Shown: positions 52,598 through 62,210 of the stretch, piece by piece
Layout: the number at the start of each line of letters is the position of its first letter
Numbering within the stretch: the first letter of the stretch is position 1
Assembly: GCA_963815775.1 (NCBI GenBank)
Contig: CAWFIB010000030.1
Coordinates: 1-64,000, forward strand
DNA length: 64,000 nt
Origin: CAVVDY01 sp963815775
GTDB lineage: Bacteria > Acidobacteriota > Terriglobia > Terriglobales > Acidobacteriaceae
Direction of reading: 5' to 3'
The notes under the pieces: model-generated
The model's database searches: none
Seen by the model: only the letters and a program-made list of their open reading frames with translations
Told to the model about the DNA's origin: nothing
Translations under genes and position numbers: made by a program

Positions 52598-54346
52598 CTA
52601 CACCAGTTCGCGAACTTTGTCCGAGGCCACCGTCAGCGCGATCTTGCTACGGTTAGGCTCGCCACGCGCCAGCGATTGGGCGAAGCGGAGCGCCTGGTCT
52701 GCCTTCACTCTTCCCGGTAAGGGTGGCTCGAACGGATCAACCACCGCTTCCAGGATTGCCGGGCCGGGCGCATTGAGGAACTGCTCGACCGTTTGGCCGC
52801 AGTTTTTCGGATCGTCGAGGCTGTAGCCAACACCGCCGCAGGCATGTGCGAAGGCGACGAAGTCGATAGGGCTGAGCTCCACTCCGTACTCCGGGTTACC
52901 CAGAAACACCATCTGCTCCCACTTGATCTGCCCCAGGGTGTTGTTCTTGATGATGACCACCTTGATCGGCAGCTTGTATTTCACAGCGGTGGCGAAGTCA
53001 GCCATCAGCATGGAGAAACCACCATCGCCGACGAAGCCGACACACTGCCGCTCAGGATAGGCAAGCTGCGCGGCAAGCGTATACGGCAGTCCCGGCGCCA
53101 TGGTCGCCAGATTGCCGGACAAGCTATGCATCTGGCCGCGCTTGACGGGGATCTCGCGCGCCCACCAGGTGGCAATCGTGCCGCTGTCGCAGCTCACGAT
53201 GGCATCGTTTCGCAGACGCTTGCCCAGCTCCCAGGCAACCACCTGCGGCTTCATTGGCTTATCCATGCGAGTGGCACGCGTCTCTACCACCTGCCACCAG
53301 TCCTTCATGCCGGACTGCGCCATTTCGAGAAAGCCGCGATCCTGCTTCTTTTTCAGCAACGGAATCAGGTTCTCCAGCACGGTGTGGCTGTCGCCAACCA
53401 GACCGACGTCGACCGGAAAGCGCAGCCCGATCCGCATGGGATTGTTGTCAATCTGCACGCCTTTGGCCTGGTCGGGTTTGGGCAGATATTCGAGATACGG
53501 AAATGAGGTGCCGACCATCAGCAGCGTGTCGCACTTCTCCATCGCATCCTGCGAAGGCGCGGTGCCGAGTAGTCCGATGGAGCCAGTGGTGTAAGGACTG
53601 TCATCGGGAACAACCGCTTTGCCCAGCAGTGGTTTGACGATTGGCGCGGCCAGCAACTCCGCAATTTGTTCAAGCTGGTCGCCACAGCCCAATGCGCCGC
53701 GGCCTGCCAGGATTGCAACCTTCTTTCCGGAATTCAGAATATCCGCGGCCTGCTGAAGCTGCGACTCATCGGGGATTTTGTAACTGTGTGTCCGAACCTC
53801 GGTGGTGTGCCCTGGGATATTTCGCTTCGAACGCTCTCGCTTCTCAACTTCCTGCTCCTGAAAGTCGACAGGAATCGTTATGTGGGCTACGCCGCCGTAG
53901 GAAATCGCAGTGCGACACGCAAGATTGATGACATTCTCAACGTGCGTGGCGCCCATGATGCGCTCGTTGTAGACGCAGACATCCATGTAGAGCTTGTCAA
54001 GCGCGACATCCTGCTGGGTGTGAGTTCCGATCAGGTCGTGGAATTGCAGGCCTGTGATCGCCAGCACCGGCGCACCATCCAGCTTTGCGTCATATAGGCC
54101 GTTCAACAGGTGGATTCCCCCGGGACCGGAGGTGGCAAGGCATACGCCGAGCTTCCCGGTGTATTTGGCATAACCGCAGGCCATGAATGCTGCAGTCTCT
54201 TCGTGCCGCACATGAATGAAGCGAATTTTGTCCTGCCGGGTGCGCAGCGCTTCCATGATGCCGTTGATACCGTCTCCGGGCAGCCCGAAGACCATTTCGA
54301 CACCCCAATCGATCAGCGATTCCACCAGTACATCTGAAGCATTCAC
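52598..54346 (-). CDS. Thiamine-diphosphate enzyme, pyruvate oxidase/dehydrogenase (PoxB-like)
   Basis: 582 residues in the usual three-domain order. N-terminal: GLPGDGINGIMEALR and the cofactor-activating Glu in RHEETAAFMACGYAKYTG. Middle: FAD-type domain (KKVAILAGRGALGCGDQLEQ). C-terminal: ThDP motif GDGGFSMLMADFATAVKYKLP...NN. It fits pyruvate:quinone oxidoreductase or pyruvate oxidase, turning pyruvate into acetate and CO2. An acetolactate-synthase-like role is less likely because no small subunit is nearby. It is a single-gene unit divergent from the enolase-family gene. Confidence 0.88.
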   Translation of the reverse strand: MNASDVLVESLIDWGVEMVFGLPGDGINGIMEALRTRQDKIRFIHVRHEETAAFMACGYAKYTGKLGVCLATSGPGGIHLLNGLYDAKLDGAPVLAITGLQFHDLIGTHTQQDVALDKLYMDVCVYNERIMGATHVENVINLACRTAISYGGVAHITIPVDFQEQEVEKRERSKRNIPGHTTEVRTHSYKIPDESQLQQAADILNSGKKVAILAGRGALGCGDQLEQIAELLAAPIVKPLLGKAVVPDDSPYTTGSIGLLGTAPSQDAMEKCDTLLMVGTSFPYLEYLPKPDQAKGVQIDNNPMRIGLRFPVDVGLVGDSHTVLENLIPLLKKKQDRGFLEMAQSGMKDWWQVVETRATRMDKPMKPQVVAWELGKRLRNDAIVSCDSGTIATWWAREIPVKRGQMHSLSGNLATMAPGLPYTLAAQLAYPERQCVGFVGDGGFSMLMADFATAVKYKLPIKVVIIKNNTLGQIKWEQMVFLGNPEYGVELSPIDFVAFAHACGGVGYSLDDPKNCGQTVEQFLNAPGPAILEAVVDPFEPPLPGRVKADQALRFAQSLARGEPNRSKIALTVASDKVRELV

Positions 54347-54648
54347 GATTGCAATTCCTTTCTCAGGATTACGGGTTTGCGTTTGGTCTTTTTAGATGGA
54401 TGCCGCCTGCCGCTGTCTCGTTTGCTGCTAAGCAGGGCTTCTGAATTACAGAGCACGAAAATGCGTTTACGATGGGCGGAAGCGCGGAACGTCTGTGTTC
54501 TTTATCAGGGCCTGTACGCCTGTAACAAAAAACCCTACGGCTCGCCGGGCCGGAACCGGGATAACCTCGCCGGTGTCTCCTTCATCATTACAAATAATGT
54601 GATCTCAATAGTCCGGGCTAATCGCTCCCATCAAGAAATGAGGATTTC
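54347..54648. other. Divergent promoter region
   Basis: About 300 bases between the PoxB-like gene and the enolase-family gene. No conserved operator was recognised. Confidence 0.4.
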
Positions 54649-55752
54649 ATGAGGACCAGTTCTCATCGGGTTTCTCTTGAAGGACTCACTGTCTCAACCT
54701 ACACCGTCCCAACGGACTTGCCGGAGTCGGACGGAACGTTGGAGTGGGACAGTACGACAATGGTGCTGGTGCACGCCACGGCGGCGGGCAAGACCGGCCT
54801 CGGGTACACCTATGCAGACTCGGCAACCGCCTCGCTGATTCACCACCGCCTGGCGAAGCTGCTGATTGGAATGGATGCGATGACCCCGCCATCGGCGTAT
54901 CTGTCGATGTGGCGAGGAATTCGTAACCTCGGACGACCGGGGATTTGTTCGATGGCCATTTCAGCGGTTGATTGCGCGCTCTGGGATTTGAAAGCGAAGC
55001 TGCTGGATTTGCCGTTAGTCACGCTGCTGGGACAGGTCCGGGTGGGAGTGCCAATTTATGGAAGCGGCGGATTTACTTCGTACTCCGACCATCAGCTTGC
55101 GGCGCAACTCAGCGGATGGGTTAGCGAGGGAATTCCGCGAGTAAAGATGAAGATTGGCCGCGACGCGAAGCGAGACGTGCAGCGCGTCCGGGTTGCTCGC
55201 GAGGCCATCGGGCCTGCCGCCGAGTTGTTTGTCGATGCGAATGGCGCCTACAGCCGGAAGCAGGCTATCGCGCAGGCGGAAATCTTCGCCGAACACAACG
55301 TGAGCTGGTTCGAGGAGCCTGTCTCGTCCGACGATTTGCAAGGTCTGCGGCTGGTTCGCGACCGCGCACCCGCTGCAATGGACATCGCTGCCGGCGAATA
55401 CGGATACGACATCTTCTATTTTCGACGCATGCTCGCGGCCGGCGCCGTGGACGTGCAGCAGGCGGATATGACGCGCTGCGGCGGCGTGACTGCTTTGCTG
55501 CAGGTCGCTGCATTGTGCCAGGCGCACAATCTGCCGCTCTCCGGTCACACCGCGCCGGCGCTCCATACGCACGTGGGTTGCGCGCTGCCGGGCTTTCGAA
55601 ACCTGGAGTACTTTCATGATCACCTTCGCATTGAACGCATGCTTTTCGATGGTTTTCCGGCGCGTGTAAAGGGCGAGTTGCGGCCGGATCTGTCGCGTCC
55701 CGGAATAGGATTGGATTTAAAGCGCGCGGATGCAGAACGGTATGCCGCGTGA
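54649..55752 (+). CDS. Enolase-superfamily enzyme (mandelate racemase / muconate lactonizing group)
   Basis: 367 residues. The catalytic KxK is Lys166-Met-Lys168 (VKMKIG). Metal ligands are Asp196 (VDANGAY), Glu222 (FEEP) and Glu250 (AAGEYG). A His300 (LSGHTAP) stands where mandelate-racemase-type members keep their second base. It would act on an alpha-proton of a carboxylate, as an acid-sugar dehydratase, racemase or cycloisomerase. The next gene overlaps or nearly touches it and encodes an FAD/Fe-S dehydrogenase, so the two may handle the same hydroxy acid. Confidence 0.88.
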   Translation: MRTSSHRVSLEGLTVSTYTVPTDLPESDGTLEWDSTTMVLVHATAAGKTGLGYTYADSATASLIHHRLAKLLIGMDAMTPPSAYLSMWRGIRNLGRPGICSMAISAVDCALWDLKAKLLDLPLVTLLGQVRVGVPIYGSGGFTSYSDHQLAAQLSGWVSEGIPRVKMKIGRDAKRDVQRVRVAREAIGPAAELFVDANGAYSRKQAIAQAEIFAEHNVSWFEEPVSSDDLQGLRLVRDRAPAAMDIAAGEYGYDIFYFRRMLAAGAVDVQQADMTRCGGVTALLQVAALCQAHNLPLSGHTAPALHTHVGCALPGFRNLEYFHDHLRIERMLFDGFPARVKGELRPDLSRPGIGLDLKRADAERYAA

Positions 55753-55762
55753 AGGAGCCGTA

Positions 55763-58700
55763 ATGTCCGTCAGCAAAGATACCCTGATTTCATTCGATGA
55801 GCTAAAACACCCCACGAGGATGCAGCATCGCGATTGGCCTGACCGCGGGGACATCGGCGACCTCGAAGCTGAGCTACGAGAGAGCGTGCAAGGCGAAGTG
55901 CGCTTCGACGCAGGCAGCAAAGCAATGTATGCGGTCGATGCCTCGAATTATCGGCAGGTACCGATCGGGGTGGTCATTCCGCGCACGAAAGAGGATGTGG
56001 TGCATACCATCGCCGCCTGCCGAAAGTTCGGCGTGCCCGTCCTGTCGCGCGGTGGAGGCACGAGCCTCGCCGGTCAGTGCTGCAATGTCGCAGTCGTCAT
56101 CGACTGGTCGAAATATGCGCACGGCGTGCTGGAAGTGAACCTCGGCGAGCGCTGGGCGCGTGTCTTGCCGGGAACGGTCTGCGACGAGCTGCGCGACCGC
56201 GTGACCCATGAAAGCGAAAACTTGCTGACCTGGGGACCCGATCCGGCGACCCACAATCACTGCTGTTTTGGAGGAATGATCGGCAACAATTCATGCGGCG
56301 CACACGCGCAAATGGCGGGCAAGACAGAGGAGAACATTGAGGCGCTGGAGGTGCTGCTCTATGACGGCACCCGCATGAACGTTGGATGGATGAACGATGA
56401 AGAAATGGAGCAATGCATCGGCCAGGGAGGACGAGTAGGCGGTATATATCGCAACATCAAGTCGCTGCGCGAGCATTATGCTGATCTCATTCAGCGCAAC
56501 TATCCGCCCATCCCGCGGCGGGTCTCCGGCTACAACCTGAACGAGTTGTTAGCCGGTGAGGATGGCCGATTCAATATTGCGCGCGCTCTTGTGGGCAGTG
56601 AAGGCACGTTGGTCACAGTGCTTGAGGCCAAGTGCAAGCTCATCGATGCCCGGGCGCAACGCGTAATCCTGATGCTCGGCTACCCAGATGTCTATGAGGC
56701 GGCAGACGATGTAACCAGCATCACGCCCTTCCAGCCCACTGCGCTGGAAGGTAGTGATCACCGGATGTACCAGAATATTGAGAAAAAGGGCGGGCTGAAC
56801 CGCCGTTTCCTGGGCTTGATGCCGGAGGGCAAAGGCTGGCTGATGGCGGAATTTGGCGCCGACAAGAAAGAGGATGCGCTGGAGACCGCACATCGCGTCA
56901 TGGAAATGCTGAAGAGCAGGCCCGGTGCGCCGAATATGAGGCTGTTCACCGAAGAAGAGGACATGGCGCACCTGTGGGCGATACGCGAGTCCGGGCTAGG
57001 CGCGACAGCCTTCGTCCCCGGCGAACCCGCCACCTGGCCGGGATGGGAAGATTCAGCGGTGGCGCCGGAGAAGCTAGGCGGCTATCTGCGCGAGCTGCGC
57101 GCTTTGTATCAAAAGTACGAATACAATCCCTCGCTCTACGGCCACTTTGGCCAAGGCTGCATTCATTGCCGGGTGGATTTCGATATCACCAGCGAGCCGG
57201 GAATTAAAAAGTGGCGCTCATTCATGGAAGAGGCGACCGGCCTTTGCGTGAAGTACGGCGGCAGCTTCAGCGGCGAGCATGGTGACGGCCAGGCGCGTGC
57301 TGAGTTCCTGAACAAGATGTTCGGCGACGAGTTGATCCAGGCGTTCCGCGAGTTCAAGTCCATCTGGGACCCGGACTGGAAGATGAATCCCGGCAAAGTG
57401 GTTGAACCGTATCGCATGGACCAGAACCTGCGGCTCGGCGCCAACTACCAGCCGTGGGATCCGGAAACCCACTTCCAATGGCCGGACGACCACGGCAGCT
57501 TCGCTCATGCGACTCTGCGTTGTGTCGGGGTCGGCAAATGCCGCCGCAAAAGCGGTAAGAACGCCGACGACGGTACGATGTGTCCCAGCTTCATGGTGAC
57601 CCACGAAGAGCGGGACGCGACACGCGGGCGCGCTCACTATCTCTGGGAGATGTTGCAGGGTGATGTGATCTCCAACGGCTGGCGGGATGAAAGTGTCAAG
57701 GAGTCGCTCGACCTTTGTCTGGCCTGTAAAGGTTGCAAAGGCGATTGCCCGGTCAATGTCGACATGGCGACCTATAAGGCCGAGTTCCTTTCGCACTACT
57801 GGGAGGGACGTCTTCGGCCGCGATACGCGTACGCCTTCGGCTTGATCGATCAGTGGTCGCGCCTGGCGTCGATCGCCCCAGGGTTCGTGAATCTGTTTAC
57901 CCAGATGCCGGTACTGAGCACGATGGCCAAGAAAGCCGCCGGTATGCCGATGGGACGCCAGATTCCACCTTTCGCACCCGAAACCTTCAAGTCGTGGTTC
58001 AGGCAACGTTCGGCCCGTAATCAAGGCCAGCCGTCCGTAATTCTCTGGCCCGACACCTTCAACAACTACTTTCTTCCAGAGACCGCGCAGGCTGCGGTGG
58101 AGGTGCTGGAGTACTTCGGGTATCACGTCAAGGTTCCCATGCAGCACCTGTGCTGTGGGCGTCCCTTGTACGACTACGGTTTTTTGGATCTCGCAAAACA
58201 GTATCTGGCTCGAATTCTTGACGCACTTGCCGCCGAGATCGATGCCGGCACCTCGATGGTCGTGCTGGAGCCAAGTTGCTGTACCGTATTTCGCGATGAA
58301 CTAGGCGGCCTGATGCCGCAATCGCGGCCGGCGCACAGGCTAATGGAGAACACTTTCACGCTGGCCGAGTTTCTGGAAAAGAAGGTGAAGGACTACGATC
58401 CGCCCAAGCTAAGGCGCAAAGCCATCGTGCAGGCGCACTGCCATCAAAAGGCGATCATGCGCCTTTACGACGATCAAGCTGTGATGAAGAAGATGGGTCT
58501 CGACTTCGAGATGCTGAATGCGGGCTGTTGCGGCATGGCTGGTTCGTTTGGATTTGAGGAAGAGAAATACGACATCTCGCTGAAATGCGGCGAACGAGCG
58601 CTGTTTCCCGCGGTGCGCAAGACGGGCCTTTCCACCCTGGTGATGGCCGATGGCTTCAGTTGCCGGGAACAAATTCAGCAAGACACGCCACGTCACGCCC

Positions 58701-58885
58701 TGCACCTGGCAGAGGTGATGCATCTCGCGATGCGGGAAGGTGACGGCGTCCGCCAGATGTATCCGGAAACAGAAATTGTCTCCAGGCGAAAGGCAGCCCA
58801 GCGCCGATCCATGAAGCGAGCGCTCTTTGCTTCAGTCTCTCTGGCGCTTATGGGCGGAGCGTTCCTGTGGCTCAGGAGACGCTAG
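55763..58885 (+). CDS. FAD-linked oxidase / 4Fe-4S / CCG fusion (D-lactate or glycolate dehydrogenase-like)
   Basis: 1040 residues from ATG 55763 (ribosome site GAAGGAG); an in-frame ATG at 55730 lies inside the previous gene. Residues 50-230 are a PCMH FAD domain (VLSRGGGTSLAGQCC, GGMIGNNSCGAHAQ), with the FAD-oxidase C domain to about 570 (HFGQGCIHCRVDF). Cysteine motifs GVGKCRRKSG and CLACKGCKGDCPVNVDMATYK bind Fe-S. Two CCG domains follow (HLCCGRPLYDYG, GCCGMAGSFGFEE). The last 20 residues form one membrane anchor. It is a GlcD-GlpC type fusion that oxidises a 2-hydroxy acid and passes electrons to the quinone pool. Confidence 0.9.
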   Translation: MSVSKDTLISFDELKHPTRMQHRDWPDRGDIGDLEAELRESVQGEVRFDAGSKAMYAVDASNYRQVPIGVVIPRTKEDVVHTIAACRKFGVPVLSRGGGTSLAGQCCNVAVVIDWSKYAHGVLEVNLGERWARVLPGTVCDELRDRVTHESENLLTWGPDPATHNHCCFGGMIGNNSCGAHAQMAGKTEENIEALEVLLYDGTRMNVGWMNDEEMEQCIGQGGRVGGIYRNIKSLREHYADLIQRNYPPIPRRVSGYNLNELLAGEDGRFNIARALVGSEGTLVTVLEAKCKLIDARAQRVILMLGYPDVYEAADDVTSITPFQPTALEGSDHRMYQNIEKKGGLNRRFLGLMPEGKGWLMAEFGADKKEDALETAHRVMEMLKSRPGAPNMRLFTEEEDMAHLWAIRESGLGATAFVPGEPATWPGWEDSAVAPEKLGGYLRELRALYQKYEYNPSLYGHFGQGCIHCRVDFDITSEPGIKKWRSFMEEATGLCVKYGGSFSGEHGDGQARAEFLNKMFGDELIQAFREFKSIWDPDWKMNPGKVVEPYRMDQNLRLGANYQPWDPETHFQWPDDHGSFAHATLRCVGVGKCRRKSGKNADDGTMCPSFMVTHEERDATRGRAHYLWEMLQGDVISNGWRDESVKESLDLCLACKGCKGDCPVNVDMATYKAEFLSHYWEGRLRPRYAYAFGLIDQWSRLASIAPGFVNLFTQMPVLSTMAKKAAGMPMGRQIPPFAPETFKSWFRQRSARNQGQPSVILWPDTFNNYFLPETAQAAVEVLEYFGYHVKVPMQHLCCGRPLYDYGFLDLAKQYLARILDALAAEIDAGTSMVVLEPSCCTVFRDELGGLMPQSRPAHRLMENTFTLAEFLEKKVKDYDPPKLRRKAIVQAHCHQKAIMRLYDDQAVMKKMGLDFEMLNAGCCGMAGSFGFEEEKYDISLKCGERALFPAVRKTGLSTLVMADGFSCREQIQQDTPRHALHLAEVMHLAMREGDGVRQMYPETEIVSRRKAAQRRSMKRALFASVSLALMGGAFLWLRRR

Positions 58886-58970
58886 TCCAGGGCCAGACTC
58901 GAGAATTTCACGATCATCCATTGCGCGTGCCATTTCCGCAGGGAGCCGCTGACTAGATTGCCGTAACTGG

Positions 58971-61900
58971 TCAGTTCCGGCCGAGGTGTTTGACCTCGGG
59001 CTCAAGTAGCGGCTCCCCGGCCGCGACGGTTTGAGGAGTCTCCTTCCTCTTCCCACGCCACTTCCGGAGAGTATCCATGTAGGTGTAGAAGACGGGCGTG
59101 ATATATAGAGTCACAAATTGCGCAAATATCAAGCCACCAACCACGCAAAGACCGAGTGGGCGGCGGGCACCGGCGTCGGCGCCGAAGCCGATCGCGATGG
59201 GCAGCGTGCCCATGATTGTGCAGGCGCTGGTCATCATGATCGGGCGGAAGCGAATCATGCAGCCCTGGTATGCCGATTCACTGGCCGTGTAGTCTCCCTT
59301 GCGCTCCAGGTCCAACGCAAAATCAACCATCATGATTGCGTTCTTCTTGACGATGCCGATGAGCATGATCAAGCCCACAAAGCCATAGATATCGAGCTGC
59401 ATATGGAACAGGGAAAGCGCAACCAAGCCACCAAAGGCCGCAGCCGGCAGACCGGTGAGAATCGTGATGGGGTGAATGTAACTCTCGTAGAGGATACCCA
59501 GAACGATGTAGATGACGACAACGGTCATGATCAGCAGAATCCCCAGGCCACTCAGGGATTGCTGAAACGCCTGGGCGGTGCCCTGGAAGCTGGTGTTAAT
59601 CGAAATGGGCAACAATGAGCTGGCAAGACCTTGGACCTCACCCACCGCCTGCCCAAGAGCAACTCCCGGCGCCAGGTCGAATGAGATGGTGACCGACGGG
59701 AGCTGGCCGGTGTGGTTGACGGTGAGAGGGCCCATGCCAGTGGTGAATTTCGAGACGGCGGCGAGCGGAACCAGCTGGCCGGAAGAAGAGCGGATGTAAA
59801 GCTCCGAGAGCGTGTTGGGATCGCTCTGAAAGCGGTCCTGCACCTGCATGACAACCCAGTACTCGTTATCGGATGTGTAGATGGGGGACACCAGGCGCTG
59901 GCCGTAAGCGCTGTACAGGGCATCTTCCACCTGCTGGGGCGTTACTCCCAGAGCAGAAGCTTTGTCACGGTCAACCACGACGTTAGCCTGCGGATTCTTG
60001 ATCTGGAGATCGCTGGTAACGTCGGCCAGGCCGGGCAAAGCCTTCATCTTTGCTTCCAACATCTCCGCATACTTGTAGAGCTCCTCAGTCTGGGGGCTGG
60101 AGAGGGTGAACTGGTACAGGCTCTTGGTGGATTGGCCGCCGATACGGATTGTGGGTGGATTTTGCTGAAAAACCCGCATGCCGGTAATTCGGTCCAGCTT
60201 CGGCTGCAACTCAGCCATCACGTCGTCGATGGTGAAGTGACGCTCAAATAACGGGCGAATCAACCGGACCACGGAACCGAGAATGGCGACATGACCGTAG
60301 CGGGCAACCAGGCGGTCATAGGTCGCATTGTCTGTCCAGGGCCGGTCGGAACGGTCCTTCAAGTGGAGAAAAGCCCTGCCATTGTTGAGACCCGAGCTGC
60401 TCGACGCGCTGACGCCGGAGAAGAATTGAACCACACTGGGATCGGCCTCGAGAACGCGATTCACCGCAAGCTGGTGTGCCTTCATGGAGTCGAACGAGAT
60501 GCCCTGACTGGCTTCCGTCGAGATGGCAATCCGCGAAGAGTCCTCCTCCGGCAGGAAGCCTTTCGGAATCACCCAGAACTCCCAGGCGGTCCCCGCCAAA
60601 ATAAGAACACCGGCAATCATGATCAGGACGCGATGCCGCAGTGACCAGCGAAGACTGGTGCCGTACCAGCGGAGCCAGGTATCGAGTATGTTCTCCAGCT
60701 TGCGATACATCCATCCATGCCGTCGGCCGTGTTCGGGGCGCAGGTAGTAGCGGCAGAGCATCGGGGTAAGGGTGAGCGACACCAGGCCGGAAACCAGAAC
60801 CGCGGAAATGATGACCACAGCAAATTCGTGCAGCAGGCGGCCGAACACGCCGGGCATGAAGAAAACGGGAAGAAAGACCGCGGCGAGCGAAACCGTCATC
60901 GACAGAATGGTGAAGCTGACTTCCCGCGAGCCGTTCAGGGCAGCTTCAAACGGTCCCTTGTCCATCTCCATGTGACGCACGATATTTTCCAGCATGACGA
61001 TGGCATCATCCACGACGAAGCCCACCGACAGGGTCAGCGCCAACAGGGACAGATTGTCGACGGTGTAGCCGAGCAGGTACATCACCGCGAAGGTACCCAT
61101 GATCGCCATGGGCAGGGCGAGGCTCGGGATGATGGTGGCAGAAGCATTGCGGAGAAAGAGAAAGATGACCAGAATGACCAGAAAGACCGCAAGCAGCAGA
61201 GTGAATTTGACGTCGTTCACCGACTCGCGGATGGGAACGGAGCGATCGTATTCAACCGAGAGGTGGATGGATGGCGGTACCATCGAATAGAAGCGCGGAA
61301 TGAGTTTGCGAATGTTGTTGACGATCTCGATGGTGTTGGTGCCGGGCTGCCGACGAACCGCCAGCATGATGCCGGGGATATTGTTGATCCAGTTGGCAAC
61401 GTACAGATCCTGAACTCCGTCGCTGACCTTGGCGACTTGATCCAGACGCACCGGCGCCCCGTTGCGGTAAGCCACAATCAGCGGGCGGTAGGCGGCAGCG
61501 TCAGAGATCTGGCCATTGGACTGGATGTTATAGGCCCTGTGAGCTCCATTGAGTGTGCCCATCGGCAAGTTGACGTTGGCGCCTTGAATCGCCTGCTCCA
61601 CTTCGTCGATACCGATCTGGCGGCTGGCAAGGGCTTGGGGGTTCAACTGGACGCGAACCGCATACTTGGCCGAACCGTTGACATCGACCTCGGCCACGCC
61701 GGGGACCATTGAAATCTGCTCGGCGATGAGGTTCTCGGCGTATTTGTCAACTTCATAGAGCGGCAGCGTCGGCGAAGTAACGGCCAGTAAAAAGATGGAC
61801 TGGTCCGCCGGATTCACCTTGCGGAAGGTAGGAGGAGACGGCAGGTTAGGCGGAAGCTGATTGGCGGCTGCCGAGATTGCGGTCTGGACATCGAGGGCGG

Positions 61901-62210
61901 CAGAGTCGATGTTGCGGCTGAGGTTGAACTGCAGGGTAATCTGGGTGCTCCCGAGCGAGCTGGTTGATGTCATCGAGTCCAGGCCGGCAATGGTGGTGAA
62001 CTGCTTTTCCAGTGGCGTGGCCACGGACGAAGCCATGGTTTCCGGACTGGCGCCGGGAAGGCCGGCAGACACCTGGATAGTGGGGAAATCCACGTTCGGC
62101 AAATCGCTGACGGCCAGGTTGCGGTAGCCCAGAATGCCAAAGAGAAGAATGGCCAGCATCACCAGAGTGGTCATGACCGGTCGGCGAATAAAGGGTTCGC
62201 AGAGATTCAT
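58971..62210 (-). CDS. RND efflux transporter, inner-membrane subunit (AcrB/MdtB family)
   Basis: 1079 residues. Start MNLCEPFIRRPVMTTLVML, with 12 membrane helices and two large periplasmic loops. The proton-relay Asp-Asp pair lies in GFVVDDAIVMLENIVRH of helix 4. MRVFQQNPPTIRIGG and LRSSSGQLVPLAAVS lie in the porter/docking domains, and the lipophilic FPTIQVSAGLPGASPETM near the N-terminus is usual for the HAE-1 group. It exports drugs or lipophilic compounds, driven by protons. It overlaps the adaptor gene by four bases. No outer-membrane factor gene is in the window. Confidence 0.95.
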   Translation of the reverse strand: MNLCEPFIRRPVMTTLVMLAILLFGILGYRNLAVSDLPNVDFPTIQVSAGLPGASPETMASSVATPLEKQFTTIAGLDSMTSTSSLGSTQITLQFNLSRNIDSAALDVQTAISAAANQLPPNLPSPPTFRKVNPADQSIFLLAVTSPTLPLYEVDKYAENLIAEQISMVPGVAEVDVNGSAKYAVRVQLNPQALASRQIGIDEVEQAIQGANVNLPMGTLNGAHRAYNIQSNGQISDAAAYRPLIVAYRNGAPVRLDQVAKVSDGVQDLYVANWINNIPGIMLAVRRQPGTNTIEIVNNIRKLIPRFYSMVPPSIHLSVEYDRSVPIRESVNDVKFTLLLAVFLVILVIFLFLRNASATIIPSLALPMAIMGTFAVMYLLGYTVDNLSLLALTLSVGFVVDDAIVMLENIVRHMEMDKGPFEAALNGSREVSFTILSMTVSLAAVFLPVFFMPGVFGRLLHEFAVVIISAVLVSGLVSLTLTPMLCRYYLRPEHGRRHGWMYRKLENILDTWLRWYGTSLRWSLRHRVLIMIAGVLILAGTAWEFWVIPKGFLPEEDSSRIAISTEASQGISFDSMKAHQLAVNRVLEADPSVVQFFSGVSASSSSGLNNGRAFLHLKDRSDRPWTDNATYDRLVARYGHVAILGSVVRLIRPLFERHFTIDDVMAELQPKLDRITGMRVFQQNPPTIRIGGQSTKSLYQFTLSSPQTEELYKYAEMLEAKMKALPGLADVTSDLQIKNPQANVVVDRDKASALGVTPQQVEDALYSAYGQRLVSPIYTSDNEYWVVMQVQDRFQSDPNTLSELYIRSSSGQLVPLAAVSKFTTGMGPLTVNHTGQLPSVTISFDLAPGVALGQAVGEVQGLASSLLPISINTSFQGTAQAFQQSLSGLGILLIMTVVVIYIVLGILYESYIHPITILTGLPAAAFGGLVALSLFHMQLDIYGFVGLIMLIGIVKKNAIMMVDFALDLERKGDYTASESAYQGCMIRFRPIMMTSACTIMGTLPIAIGFGADAGARRPLGLCVVGGLIFAQFVTLYITPVFYTYMDTLRKWRGKRKETPQTVAAGEPLLEPEVKHLGRN

